Origin: Gorsachius magnificus
Taxonomy: Eukaryota; Chordata; Aves; Pelecaniformes; Ardeidae
Assembly: GCA_034008185.1 (NCBI GenBank)
Contig: CM067086.1
Coordinates: 558,001 to 622,000 of the forward strand
Direction: 5' to 3'
DNA length: 64,000 nucleotides
The first letter of the stretch is position 1. Every line of letters begins with the position of its first letter. The translations under genes were made by a program, and so were the position numbers. Under the pieces are notes generated by a model. That model saw only the letters and a list, made by a program, of their open reading frames with translations. It ran no database searches and was not told where the DNA came from. Positions 1 through 11,520 of this stretch are shown here, piece after piece.

Positions 1-3000
1 TCTTCCTTCCGAGGTTAATATGGGGCTAAAACTATTTGGCACGTGAATAATGGAGTGCCTAGGAAGCGAGAGAGGCCTTTCCTGAGATGTTACGTGCACG
101 TTCTAAAACCAGAAGGAGTAGAGCTTTCCTCCAACTTCGGTGACACGAGAGGAGCGCAGGGCAAAATGCCTTTGCATAATTAATTGTGATGTTAGAACTT
201 CATTCTGCAGGAAGCCGTGGGCTTCTTTCTCCAGAAGCCATTTCCCTTCTAAATTTCATGCCTATTGCTGGTTCAACACTTTGCTTTTGGAAAATGGTCT
301 TTTATCTTCATTGATTTTTTTTTTTTTTTTTTTTAAAAAAGAACAGGCTTTCTTCCAGACCTGAGAGCAAACCCTTTTGAATACCTCAGGGGCCATAATT
401 GAATTTAACTCAATAGGAAACGGGGTCAAATGTGGTGTTGTCCTCGGTGCTTCCAGGTGATACTGGCCTTGGAAGAGCCTCAAATAAAAGGTCTTTGGTT
501 GCATGGAGCTGCTTAGTTTACCTTGCTTTATAGGACACCAGCTCTCTGCCGGTGGGGAAGAGAATTTATCAATTCTCTAAGGCTTTGTCTTTCTCTTGAA
601 CGAGGGTGGAGGAATTAGTACAGGCGGGTTTGGAGGTGGGAACTATGTAGGATGCTGCAGAAGATGCTCGTTCTTCTGAGTAAGTGCGGTGCGTTCATCC
701 GAAAGTGCCTCATGGGGGCCGGCTCGTAAGAGTTTGTGAATTTGGAGTATGCGGTCTATGGGTTTACACGCAAGCCCAGGAAGCATCAAGTATGTTTAAT
801 TTCCCCCAGCGCAGGGTGGGGGTGTGTAAGCTGGTTCAGGGAGGGGTGGGCAGAAAGCCTGAAAATCCGCTGCGAGGTGTATAGCAGGTATTCGGGGAGA
901 AAAGACATGGATGTGCATACTTTGGTAGTTTCTGTATAATTGAGTGTGCAAATTTGCAGGACGCGTTGTGCATGTGCAGGCCCACGTGCTTCTGAGTGGT
1001 TAGACGTGCGTGGAGGAAATGAAGAACTCTACCCATGCCCTTCACGGTGTAAGGAACCTACGTTTTGGTGTCCCTGGTTCTGCTGGCTCCTCACGCGTTT
1101 GTCCCCTGGATCAGCTTGAAAGCCTCTGGTTAGGAACATTAAGGTATCTTGCATCTAAACTTTATTCTTTGGGACATGCAATGCTTATTTTGTGATGAGT
1201 TACCCTGACCGTGTCCCCAAGGGGATGATATCACCACAGAAATGGTGATTTTTATTATTTTTTTTTTTTTTTTTTCCTTCTACTGGGAGTGGTAAAGAGC
1301 AGAGGAATTCAGGCCGCTGCTGTCTGCGGTTCTTCGTCCGACAGATTCACATCCTTGTTCTGCTGTGCTGTGTGTGCGTCTGGGCCTGCTGGTGGAGGAG
1401 CTGGGGGTGGCTGGGTGAGCTTAAATGGATGTTTCAAGACAGTAGGCGTTAGCAGAGAAATAAATTGATGAAGGAAGGGTCCAGCATCGGGGACAAGAAA
1501 AGGAAATGAGCCTTTGCGGGACTTCAACTTCTTGGCGCAATGTGAACTGAAAGCCCGATAAGGTTTTGTAACACACTTGGAGGTTACGCTGTAGAAATTG
1601 GGGAGGTAAAGTAGCAGATCTGCTCCGAAGCTGCTTTGAATGACTCCGAACTCTCAAAAATATTTCTTGAGTCAAGAGAGTGGAAGGAAATTCACTGTGA
1701 TTATTCTCTGAAGTGAGTGTGCGTGCTAATACGAAGTGTTAGTTTCCTTTTTAAAGTTAGGTGACAGCTACTACGGGAGGTACAGGGTGCTTTTGGTAGC
1801 TCCTCTGAGGTGAGTTGCCCCGGGCGGGCTGAGGAAGAGGATGGAGTTGCCCGCGGGAATGTGGAAGTCTCTCCAACACTGAGTATCCTGGACTGCCCTT
1901 CTCTGAGCTACCCGAGTCAACGATTCTCTTAAAACATTGCAATGTTGCGCGGTGGACAAGTCAACATCCTTTACATCCCTGGTTGCTGTTGTGTTTATCT
2001 GATGAAAAAATGGGTTTTCAGCTGCTCTGTCCACCTTTCTTTTCTAGTTAACTCTCTTAATTTGTTACAAAAAGACTTGAAGGCGGTATAATGGATGGGG
2101 TTTTAATTGAAGAGAGGTCAGCAAGAGGCAGAAAGCTCTCGTCTTGCTTCCCACTTCAATGTGCTCGTAGGGGATAAGGCCTTCCATTCGTGTGTGATGG
2201 CAGCGCGCGTTTTGGAAAATGCCGTAGTTAAACTGGAAGGGAAGTAATCACCTCGGTGGTTCCTGTTGCCGTAGCTGTAGGTCTCTTGCATTTCGTGTCA
2301 CTGCACATTGTGGCTGTGGAATGGAATCCTTTTGAGTGCGAAAGCACCAAAGGGTGTGGTTAGAGCAATCGGGAACCTTTTCACTTTTAATCACCTCATT
2401 TATGACATGAAGATCTCAATGTTAACAGATTTGTTTTGCAAACCATTCGACTGTAAGTTACCTGGTGTTATGCCAAAACACTCCCTCTTGACTAGCATGT
2501 GAAAATACGGCTCTTGAGCCTCTGGTCTAGACCCAAAGGGCTAAATGCTCCCAAAGAAAAAGTTGAACTTTCAGTTCTTTCAGCAGGCGCCGTTTCGGTA
2601 ATACGCTTCATTTATGTTCAATCTGAGGAAGCCTTTTGGGCGGGGGGTGTGAGCAAACCCCCTTCTCTCTTCCCGTTCTGTTCGGGACTATTTTCATAAT
2701 TTGGGTACGTCTGGGCTTGCAGCTTCTGTGTTTGACAGTACCAGCTGCAGATTGGTGGTCTTGCCTTCACATCTGGAGGCGCAAGCCTTTCTCTGCAGAG
2801 AAGGGAGCAGTGCCGGAGGGTGGGATACTGGAACTCCTGGTTGTCCAAGCCTGGAGAAGCAGGAGATCCTGTTTCCAGAAAATGGGTCTGTTTGTTTCCT
2901 TGTACTTCAGATGAATATGCTGGAGTTTGCTCAACTGCCTGGCACCTGACTGCTGCCTCTGTGCAGGAGTTTTCCAGGAGTTTGCGTTTCATCATGGAGT

Positions 3001-4977
3001 TTTTGTTCAAACTCTAGATTTTTGAAGAGAAAAAGTGACGGATGCCAATTAGGAGAGAGGAAAAGGGAGGAAGATACGATTATCCAAGACTCAGTGGCCC
3101 TCAGGGCTGTGTGCCACTGCTCCTTTTTTGTGGGGAGCAGAAGAGATGAGAAAAGTGTTACCTTTATCTTTTCTTCAAATGTTCCTGCTGCAGAGGAGCA
3201 AGGCTACCAAGACTTCATTAAATATTTCTGCTGTTGGAAAAGGAGATGAGGTTGGAAGCAGTTGTGGCTCTTACGTTCCTATGGGAACAGATAGGAGATG
3301 CAAGGGCTTGAATTCTCAACTGTAAGGGGATTTGTCAAGAAAGGTGGGAAAAGGATTTGGTTTCTGATTTGAGTGGGAAACCAATATTCGTTCTCTCCTT
3401 GATTGGCTCCTGACTGCATGTTTTTTTCTCTGCTGAAGAGGAGACAGCATTTTGTGCAGTGTCTTCAGGGCTGCTTTACCACTCCATGGCCACAGAGTTA
3501 ATTACAAGTTGGACAACGAGATGCATGAGTCCACCCTGCTGCTGTTTTACCGACTCAGCAGTTCAGTGCTCTTTCCATACGGAGAGGGGCAGCAGAAAGA
3601 CCGCACATGCCCGCTGGATGAGAATGCAAACACAACTCTGTCCCACGTAGCAGCGGCGCTTGTGGAGCAGGGTTAGTAACCCGCTCGGAATGAGTGCTCC
3701 AGACTAAACTATTTCTAAAACCGCTCTTACCACCCCATTTAAAGTAGAGAAGATGTTCAGGGCAGAGACATCCGCTTCTGTTTCCACCGCCCTGAGCTGC
3801 AGCCTGTTGTTAAAGCAGTTCCTAGGCAAATGCAGGACTTTGCCCGGTCCCGTCTAGCACGCCTCTTCCTGGGAATACCAGCCGTCACGCTGTGAGTAGG
3901 TTCTCCCTGTTCAGAAAGGGCGGGTGGTGTGAGAGTCATGGTGTATCAAGGAAAACGGCTGCATTCTGTGACCTAGGAGAAATTGCAGTCCCAAAGTGAG
4001 GTTGCTCTGTCTGAAAATTGAAAAGGAAATGGCAAAAAGAAAGAAGCTTCGTTAATGGAGGGGGTTAGGTTTCTAACAGTAAGTGTCTTGTTTCCAGCTG
4101 GGTTCAGTGAAAGCAGGCACCTGCCTAGGGGTGGTGCCTTGCTGGCCCTTGGGTGGGCACGCTTCCTGGTCCGCCAGCAACAGCTTTTTTTTGTTTTATT
4201 AAAGAGAAGAAATCTGGTGGCTTTGCCAGTTTGTCACAGCAGCTAAAGGCTTAGGGAAAGAAGGGGGTTTGGTCTTAAAAATGCCTTGTCGGGTGAGTCA
4301 AACCCGTCATTCCGCACTTCTCTCTTAGAAAAAATTCCCTTTCATGTTCTTATGTATACATATTTTTTTAGCCGCGCATCCTGGTTCTTGGACTGTTACA
4401 AAGTCAACACAATATGGCCAGTGAGCAAAACTAGGGCTGCGGCTCACATCTGCTCATCGTACCAGCAGTACGTCTGGCGTTTGATGCCGGGATGCTTCGG
4501 CAGCGCCGCGGTGAGTACTGGCGCGGCGATTAAAAAGGGGCGTTGGGGCCACAACTGAAACAGGGGTGCTCAGTGGAGCTTTTCCCTTTGGGAGCTTCCC
4601 GGGCCACTTCTGCCGCTGTAGCCGCACTGTGGCTGGGTTGTGGCCAGCACATCTGGGGATTCCTGCCTGTAGGTTCGTGCCTCCTATTTTATTATATGGG
4701 GGATAGCTGTCAAATCTTCCCTACCGCCAAAACCACGGGTTTTCGATTAGTTGGTAGCTGGTCATTAACTACGATACCTGCTTGGTACTTAAAAACTTCA
4801 CTGTGCTTTGATTAATAATACCATTTCTTTATAGTCCTTACATTTTCTGTGTTACCAACATTGTAACATGCAATTTGAATTGAGATCACTTTGTGCAGAA
4901 AAGTTTTCAGTGCTTCAGTTAAAGAACAGCTCTGCCTTCTTTGTAGCCTTTATACTGAGGGCACTTACTGAAGGCTT
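1..4977. other. No gene recognised; intron 1 or 5' flank of DAGLA
   Basis: Open frames here are short (up to about 130 codons), overlap one another on both strands and resemble nothing I know. Homopolymer runs: T20 at 315-334 and T18 at 1258-1275. No clear interspersed repeat seen. Confidence 0.5.
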
Positions 4978-5299
4978 GGAACAAGTCAGGACAAGGGGTA
5001 ATGGTTTTAAACTGAAACAGGGTAGATTTAGACTGGATTAAGGAGAAGTTCTTTACAGGAGGGTGGTGAAACCCTGGCAGGGGTTGCCCAGAGAGGGGGT
5101 GGAGGCCCCATCCCTGGGACCATTCCAGGCCAGGTTGGATGGGGCTGTGAGCAACCTGATCTAGTTAGTGGTGTCCCTGCTCCCTGCAGGGGGGTTGGAC
5201 TAGATGACCTCTAGGGGTCCCTTCCAACTCAAAACATTCTGTGATTCTGTGATTCTGTGATTCTGTGATTCTGTGATTCTGTGATTCTGTGATTCTGTG
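4978..5299 (+). mobile_element. CR1 LINE fragment, 3' end
   Basis: Sense-strand CR1 3' region, from about aggacaaggggtaatgg through ggttggactagatgacctc to the terminal octamers. It is 5' truncated, as usual for CR1, and ends in eight perfect ATTCTGTG octamers (5236-5299). Confidence 0.9.
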
Positions 5300-5514
5300 A
5301 TTGTGTTTGGGGTTGGTGATTCTGTGATTGTGTTAGGATTCTGGTGAGTGATATCGTGAGTGATTACTGGTGAGTGTTTATATGTGTGAGTGATTCTGGG
5401 GAGTGATATTGGGGGTGATTATGTTGGGGAGTGTGATTCGTGAGTGAGATTATGAGTGATTATGTGGTGAAATGATTGTATGTTGAGTGATTTGAGTGAG
5501 TGATTCTGTGATTT
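5236..5514 (+). repeat. Microsatellite grown from a CR1 3' tail
   Basis: Eight perfect ATTCTGTG octamers (5236-5299) pass into about 215 nt of degenerate gtgatt/gtgagtgat units. A CR1 normally ends in only two to four octamers. Confidence 0.85.
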
Positions 5515-8314
5515 AGAGAACGTGATTTCAGCTACCTTGGGGAGGGGAGAAAGCCCGTCCTAGAAATGTGGGGCTTTTTTGACCTGCTGGTCTTGACTGC
5601 AAAAATCACAACATTTTCATCTCGGATGTCCCCAAAATCGCTGTGTCAAAAGTGGTAGGCACTTGAAGAAAAAGTGAACATTAGTTGTGTGCGTCTGGTG
5701 CGTGGCTCTTGTGTTCCCCAGAGATGCATAGCGCAAAGGTCACCCTGCAGCCTTTGCTGGCAGCCCGGGCAGGAACACCAGGAACACGGTGCCCGGCTGC
5801 TGAGGGAGGGGTGTTAAAGTGGCAGGCTCTGGCTGTGCTCCATCCCTGTCTTCAGCTTCTTCCCTTCCCAGTCTCCGACTTGATGTTTTACTTCTGGATT
5901 CTTTGACTCCCGTCCTGAGAACATTTTGGTCTTCTAAAGCCTTTTCCAACTGACTGGGTCAGAAAGTAAGTTGTTTATTGTAGGTTTTGTTAGGGGTTGC
6001 CAGTTCTGGGAGCTAAACGGAGGCGAGGCCGCTTCGATGCTGCGGCCCAGATCCAGCCATAAAGCGAGGCTGAGCGGCCAAGTCCGACCATAGATACACA
6101 ACACGTACATGAATGTATGATAGATGCGCTCTGCTGTGACAGCCTGGAGCGGAGCCAGGACAGCGGCTCTGCTTCTCCCCCTAGCTTAATGGGGTGCCCC
6201 TGCCTGCCGCAGTGCCCCGGTGCTCCTCTGCACCCGTGGAGATGAGCCTTTGGTGGGGTGATGGCTTCTGGGAGGAGCCGGGTGAGGGTCTTACTTGGTT
6301 TCCCCCACTTGCTGCTGTGCCTCTGTGCTCCTCTGTGTGTAGACGAGCTTTTCATCCCATCACCTAACACATTTCAGAGCCCAGATTGTCTCTCTGCCCC
6401 TCCTCTGCTTCTTTCGCGTGCAGCCTATCGCTGATGGAAATGTGTAATTTTTCCATTTTGCTGCGTTTGCCTCTTCCCTGGCTTATTAGGGTGAAGCATA
6501 GGGAGAGGAGGAGGGAGAGCGGGAAGAAGGCTGCTGGTGTTGCAACTTAAAACCTACTTATGGAAAGGGAGTGGGGCCATTCTTGTGTCCTTTGTATACT
6601 TTTTTTTTTTTTTTTTTTCCTTTTCCGGGTTAACTTCAGTCCGGCAGCTGGAACACCTTTAAAGTTTCCATGGTGCCAGGAGAGATCGTTGAGCTGATGG
6701 TGAATAATTCCTAGTGTCAGTCTACCAGTATTATTTCCTTACTCCGGAGGGGTCGTTTTGGTCTATTGGTATCGTTTGTTCGATTGAGGTGGGATACTGC
6801 ATGCTAGCACGTGCTCTTGCGCTGGACACCGATCCTGGTTGTGACTGAGGAGTACAGTGGAGGAAGGAAAAAAACTTGTGGACGTTAATTTATTTTTTTC
6901 CAGTTTAAAGAATGCTTGAATTCATCGTGTGTCGGGCAAGCCGTGGCTCAAACCTGGATGCTGTAGCAGACTACGCTTTCTGGGTCTTTCTGCTTTGCCG
7001 TTTTCCTCTTTGCGGTGAAAATAAACCCATCATTTATCTGCGCAGCTTTCTGCCACGTGATAGATCGCATGCTGTGCATCCGAAGATATACAAAAAGATG
7101 AGTTGTTCACGTGGATAACAGCAACACTAAGGTGTGTGAGTTCTTCATTATCTTGCTTCCAGCAAGTCATTTCTAATGACTAGAAAACTGAACAGACTGA
7201 TGGACAGCTGCACAGGGGAAAGGCTGCAGAGAGGCGAGGGCTTGACCGAGCACGAATCCTTGAGGTCACCAGAATTTGAATGGCAGATGTTAGAGGCGTG
7301 GATTTTTCACTGGAGAAAGTGTGTTGCCCGTGGAGTAGCGGGAGATCCCTTTCTCGTTCTGATTACAGTCATATTTTGGAAAAGAATTGAAGCCACCTGA
7401 CAGGAGTCCTCCACAGCTTTTGTCCTTGCGAACGGTTGTACGCACACATCATCTCAGACTTGAAGGTTACGTAGTTTGCTAGCTTGGTGGGCTACGCTTG
7501 GTGGTCCACAAGGTCCATGCAGAGTTTAAAAGTCGAACAAAACATTTCTGCAAGAATGCAGGCATAATTCCTATAATTCCTTTTCAAAAGGGCTGGGAAC
7601 ATTTGCCCACATTGCCCAGAAAAGAACTGTAGGAAATCTCAGCTTGAATGTTTGTGCCTGCCTTCAGAATGTAAGTGATTAAGTGAAGAAATTGAGGGGG
7701 GGAAAAAAAGTAGCACAGGATTATGATGCAGAAGAGCTCAGACCTGGGCTAGGCTTGTGCCTGATACTTAGGTGCTTGATTATGCCTTAATCAGCTGGGT
7801 TAATTGCAGTATAATATTGCTCCAAGGCCTTTGAGCTCTAATCAAGGATGAGGATCCGAATCAAGGACTGAAAAAAATGAAATAAAGATTATTTTTTTTT
7901 TTTTTTGCAAGCCTTTGAAAGTTTACTGGCAACAACCATAAATGAATTGGTTACCAAACCCCAGACCTTGCGCTTGTGATCTCTTCCAAGATTATTATAA
8001 TGTTCTCACCGAGGACTCTTCCATGCGTTGACTTCTGAAGCCCAATTGAAAAGCTTTAAATGAACGGATGCTTCATGGTTAATTGCAGTATAATTAAAGG
8101 AAAGGGAAAAAAGTCCACACCTAGATAAATTCTGCAGAAGGCATCGCCACAAAGGCACTAGATTTAATTACAGGGATAATGATCCATTGCCTACAGCATA
8201 AAAGGAAAAAATACTTCTGGTAGCCTGAAAGTGTGTCGGCTTGGAGCCATCCGCTTGGCCTGGAGTGTATCTGACTAAACAGCTTTTTTTTTTTTTTTTT
8301 TTTCCTTATAATCC
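5515..8314. other. No gene recognised; intron 1 or 5' flank
   Basis: Contains T19 (6600-6618), T15 (7892-7906), T20 (8284-8303) and an AT-rich stretch at about 7680-8220 with an 18-nt direct repeat (7798-7815 and 8077-8094). No coding exon recognised. Confidence 0.5.
7798..8094 (+). repeat. 18-nt direct repeat pair in an AT-rich segment
   Basis: GGTTAATTGCAGTATAAT occurs exactly at 7798-7815 and 8077-8094. The sequence around the two copies is otherwise dissimilar. Both contain a TAAT core. Confidence 0.8.
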
Positions 8315-8909
8315 TGTTTGGTTTTGGCCAGGGTAGAGTTAATTTTCTTCACGGTAGCTGGTATGGGGCTGTGCTTTGGATTTGTGCTGGGAACGAGGTT
8401 GGTAACCCAGGGATGTTTCAGTTATTGCTGAGCAAGGCTGACACAGAGCCGAGGCCTCTTCTGCTTCCCACCCCACCAAGCGAGCGGCTGGGGGGGGCAT
8501 AAGGAGCCCGGGAGGGGACACGGCTGGGACAGCTGACCCCGACTGACCCCGGGGGTATCCCACACCGTATGATGTCATGCTCGGCGTATGGAGCTGGGGG
8601 AAGGAGGAGGAAGGGGGGGACGCTGGGAGCGATGGCGTTTGTCTGCCCAAGTCACCGTTACGGGTGACGGAGCCCGGCTGTCCTGGGGATAGCTGAGCAT
8701 TCCCTGCCCATGGGAAGGAGGGAATGAATTCCCTGTTTTGCTTTGCTTGCGTGCATGGATTTTTGCTTTGCTTATTAAGCTGTCTTTATCTCAACCCATG
8801 GGTTTTCTCACTTTTACTCTTCTCATTCTCTCCCCCATCCCACTGGGGGGGGAGTGAGCAAGCGGCTGGAGGGGGGGGATCAGTTGCTGGCTGGGGTTTA
8901 ACCATAGCA
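8315..8909 (+). mobile_element. Solo LTR of an avian ERVL-type endogenous retrovirus
   Basis: 595-nt element starting TGTTTGGTTTTGGCCAGG and ending GGGGTTTAACCATAGCA, matching the general layout of the abundant avian ERVL LTR. Features in order: ccccgactgaccccggggg, tgatgtcatgctc, a degraded TATA region (gcgtatggagct), ggcgtttgtctgccca, and the cttattaagctgtctttatc polyadenylation region. No internal retroviral genes or second LTR are nearby, so this is a recombined solo copy. Family assignment is from memory of avian repeats. Confidence 0.82.
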
Positions 8910-10638
8910 GGATTATAAGTTCAAGTGTGAAGACTCATTTAGCATTTGAAATGCTTATCTGCTAGGCTAGAGGAAAGGTGGCTTCTCTTAGAGAAATCAA
9001 TTTAAAAACGCATCCTTTCCCAAACAGCCGTTGGAGTGGTGATCCTTGCCGTGTTCCGAGTACGAGCCTGCCTCTGTTAGTAAGTTCTCTGGGCAAGATT
9101 TGGGGTTAACTTCTGTTCTTTATCTTTCTCCTTGATGGAAAAGTGAAATTGCTTTGCTTTGTTTTACAAACCCTGCTAAGTTATTGATGTCTTAATTTTC
9201 CAATCGAAGGTAGTTCAGGAGAGAGAGAGATTTGCACTGGGACCACCTGGCTCTTGTCCAGGACGTACAGCAGCCAGGTCCCCGAGCGTTCATCCTCGCA
9301 GCTCTTGTGTTTGTACCTGGGAGCAGATAACAAGGCCAGGTACAGCGCTGAGGATGACCCTGCTGATTTTCTTCAGGCAAGATGACATTTTTCTTGTTCA
9401 ATTCAGACAGGCATGGCCTTCAGTGATGGTTTGAGGAGCACGTGATGCCGCTCCACCCTCTTTTGAAAAGAGAATAGCACAACTGAGACAACTTTGAAAA
9501 TAGGATGCTTTTTTTTTTTTTCCGCCCCCCCGGAGGGTCCGTAGCTGGGTACCAGGTGAGCTGTGTGGCTGGGCTGTTTTGGCTGGCAGGTCTCTTCACG
9601 TGTTGCTTGCCCAACAGGTAAGATGGCTAGTCTCGTTTCTTTTTCTTTTGCCATTCACTGGCACCAAACTGATGTCGTTTAGATGGAGCCTGTACCTAAA
9701 TTTCATCCGCTTCCCCTTGGCAGGGAGAAGATACCTAGCGCCTCTCCCAGTCCCTCTTTTGTGATCGCTGATCCCTTTCATCTTATTTTCACGATTCTCC
9801 TCTCTCTATTTTAGTAACCGTGGTTTCGATTTCTGTTCTGAAGAGTCTCCTGCTGCTTTTTTGTACCTCCTACCATAGTCCTAGCAGTCCGCAACACCGG
9901 AGTTGGTGGGCTCCCGTGTGTGGCTGGTTCTGGCCTCCTGCGCTCCAGCAGCTTGGGGAAGAATTCTTCCTGATTTTCTTAAAGTATAACCAGTTGTTAG
10001 CCACAGAAACCGACACTTGGAATCTGTGCTTTTCAGTTCATGGCTGTACAGCAGCTTGAAGCCAAGGAATGCCTTTTCAGGGTATTTCCACTGCTGCAGC
10101 TCTCCTCTTATCACGTGGGATGTCTGCTTCTGCCTCACCTCCTTTCACCTCGCTTTTGTCCATCTTTGCTAAGCTCGTTCTGGGTGCAGAGCTGGATGGC
10201 CAAGAGGGTAGCGATGCTGGGACAGGCTTTTCTTGCTCCTACCGACACATGCTTAGCGACTTCCCCAGCAGCTGCTAACGAGAGAAAGTGGGGAGCAGAT
10301 GGAAACAAGGAGGATGGTGGCAACAGGGAGAAGATGATATATGTCTGCATGAAAACATCAAGGCAACCCTTCGGCCAGGCTAGAAACACTTTGCTTACGT
10401 TGAGAACTTTTACAATTAGCGACAAGCTGTGCCATGCATGCGTTTGTGTGAAGGAATATACAGTAATCCCCACCGTCTGCTTCCTACAGCCCCCTCATGT
10501 AACCTTCTTCTGGAGCCGGAGTAATGAAGGGAGCGGTAAACATGTGATGGTCCCGTTAGCGGCCCAAGGGAAGTCAGCTGGAAAGTATCCTGCAACTGGG
10601 ATTTTGGGAGAGCTCTAAGGTAGAGTGGAAGGGTATAG
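8910..10638. other. No gene recognised; intron 1 or 5' flank
   Basis: Contains T13 (9509-9521) and a 192-codon open frame (10040-10618, +) that I do not recognise and that lacks coding character. Confidence 0.5.
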
Positions 10639-11520
10639 ATGGTCAGTTTGGGAGGAGTGGCTGATAAGCCAGAGGGCTGCACTGCCATTCAGCGGGACCT
10701 GGACAGGCTGGAGAGTTGGGCGGAGAGGAACCTGAATGAAGTCCAACAGGGGCAAGTGCCGAGTGCTGCACCTGGGGAGGTCGAACCCCAGGCACCAGTC
10801 CAGGCTGGGGGTGACCTGCTGGGAAGCAGCTCTGCCCAGAGGGACCTGGGAGTCCTGGTGGACAACAAGCTGACCATGAGCCAGCAGGGTGCCCTTGTTG
10901 CCAAGAAGGCCAAGGGCACCCTGGGGTGCATTCAGAGGAACGTGGCCAGCAGGGCGAGGGAGGTTCTCCTCCCCCTCTGCTCTGCCCTGGGGAGACCCCA
11001 CCTGGAGCACTGGGTCCAGTTCTGGGCTCCCCGGTTCAAGAAAGATGAGGAACTCCTGGAGAGAGTCCAGAGGAGGGCAACAAGGATGATGGGGGGACTG
11101 GAGCATCTGCCCTAGGAGGAAAGGCTGAGGGAGCTGGGCTTGTTCAGCCTGGAGAAGAGAAGGCTGAGAGGGGACCTCATCAACACCTACAAATATCTCA
11201 AGGGTGGGGGTCACGAGGACGGAAACAGTCTCTTTGCAGTGGTGTCCAGCAACAGGACAAGGGGCAATGGGCACAAACTGAAGCAGAAGAGGTTCCAGGT
11301 GAACGGGAGGAAGAACTTGTTGACTGTGAGGGTGCCCGAGCCCTGGCCCAGGCTGCCCAGGGGGGCTGTGGAGTCTCCTTCTCTGGAGATATTCAAAGCC
11401 CTCCTGGATGAAGTCCTGGGTAAGATGCTCTAGGAGAACCTGCTTGAGCAGGGGGGTGGCACTGGGTGATCTCCCGAGGTCCCTTCCAACCCTTGCCATT
11501 CTGGGATTCTGTGATTCTGT
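10639..11520 (+). mobile_element. CR1 LINE fragment with 3' part of the reverse transcriptase frame
   Basis: About 880 nt in sense orientation, from the end of the reverse transcriptase domain (CAIQRDLDRLESWAERN, then [18 protein letters not shown]) through the 3' region to gggattctgtgattctgt. The frame breaks after GLEHLP (stop near 11113), then resumes as [20 protein letters not shown] dead copy. Confidence 0.93.

Noticed and set aside
10040..10618. 192-codon + strand open frame
   Set aside because: No recognisable domain, no conserved-looking residues and overlapping open frames on the other strand. It abuts a CR1. Probably chance.
10615..11499. 294-codon reverse-strand open frame, and a similar one at 49218-49973 (+)
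   Set aside because: Both are the antisense strand of CR1 copies, which is open by composition (proline/leucine/glutamine-rich).
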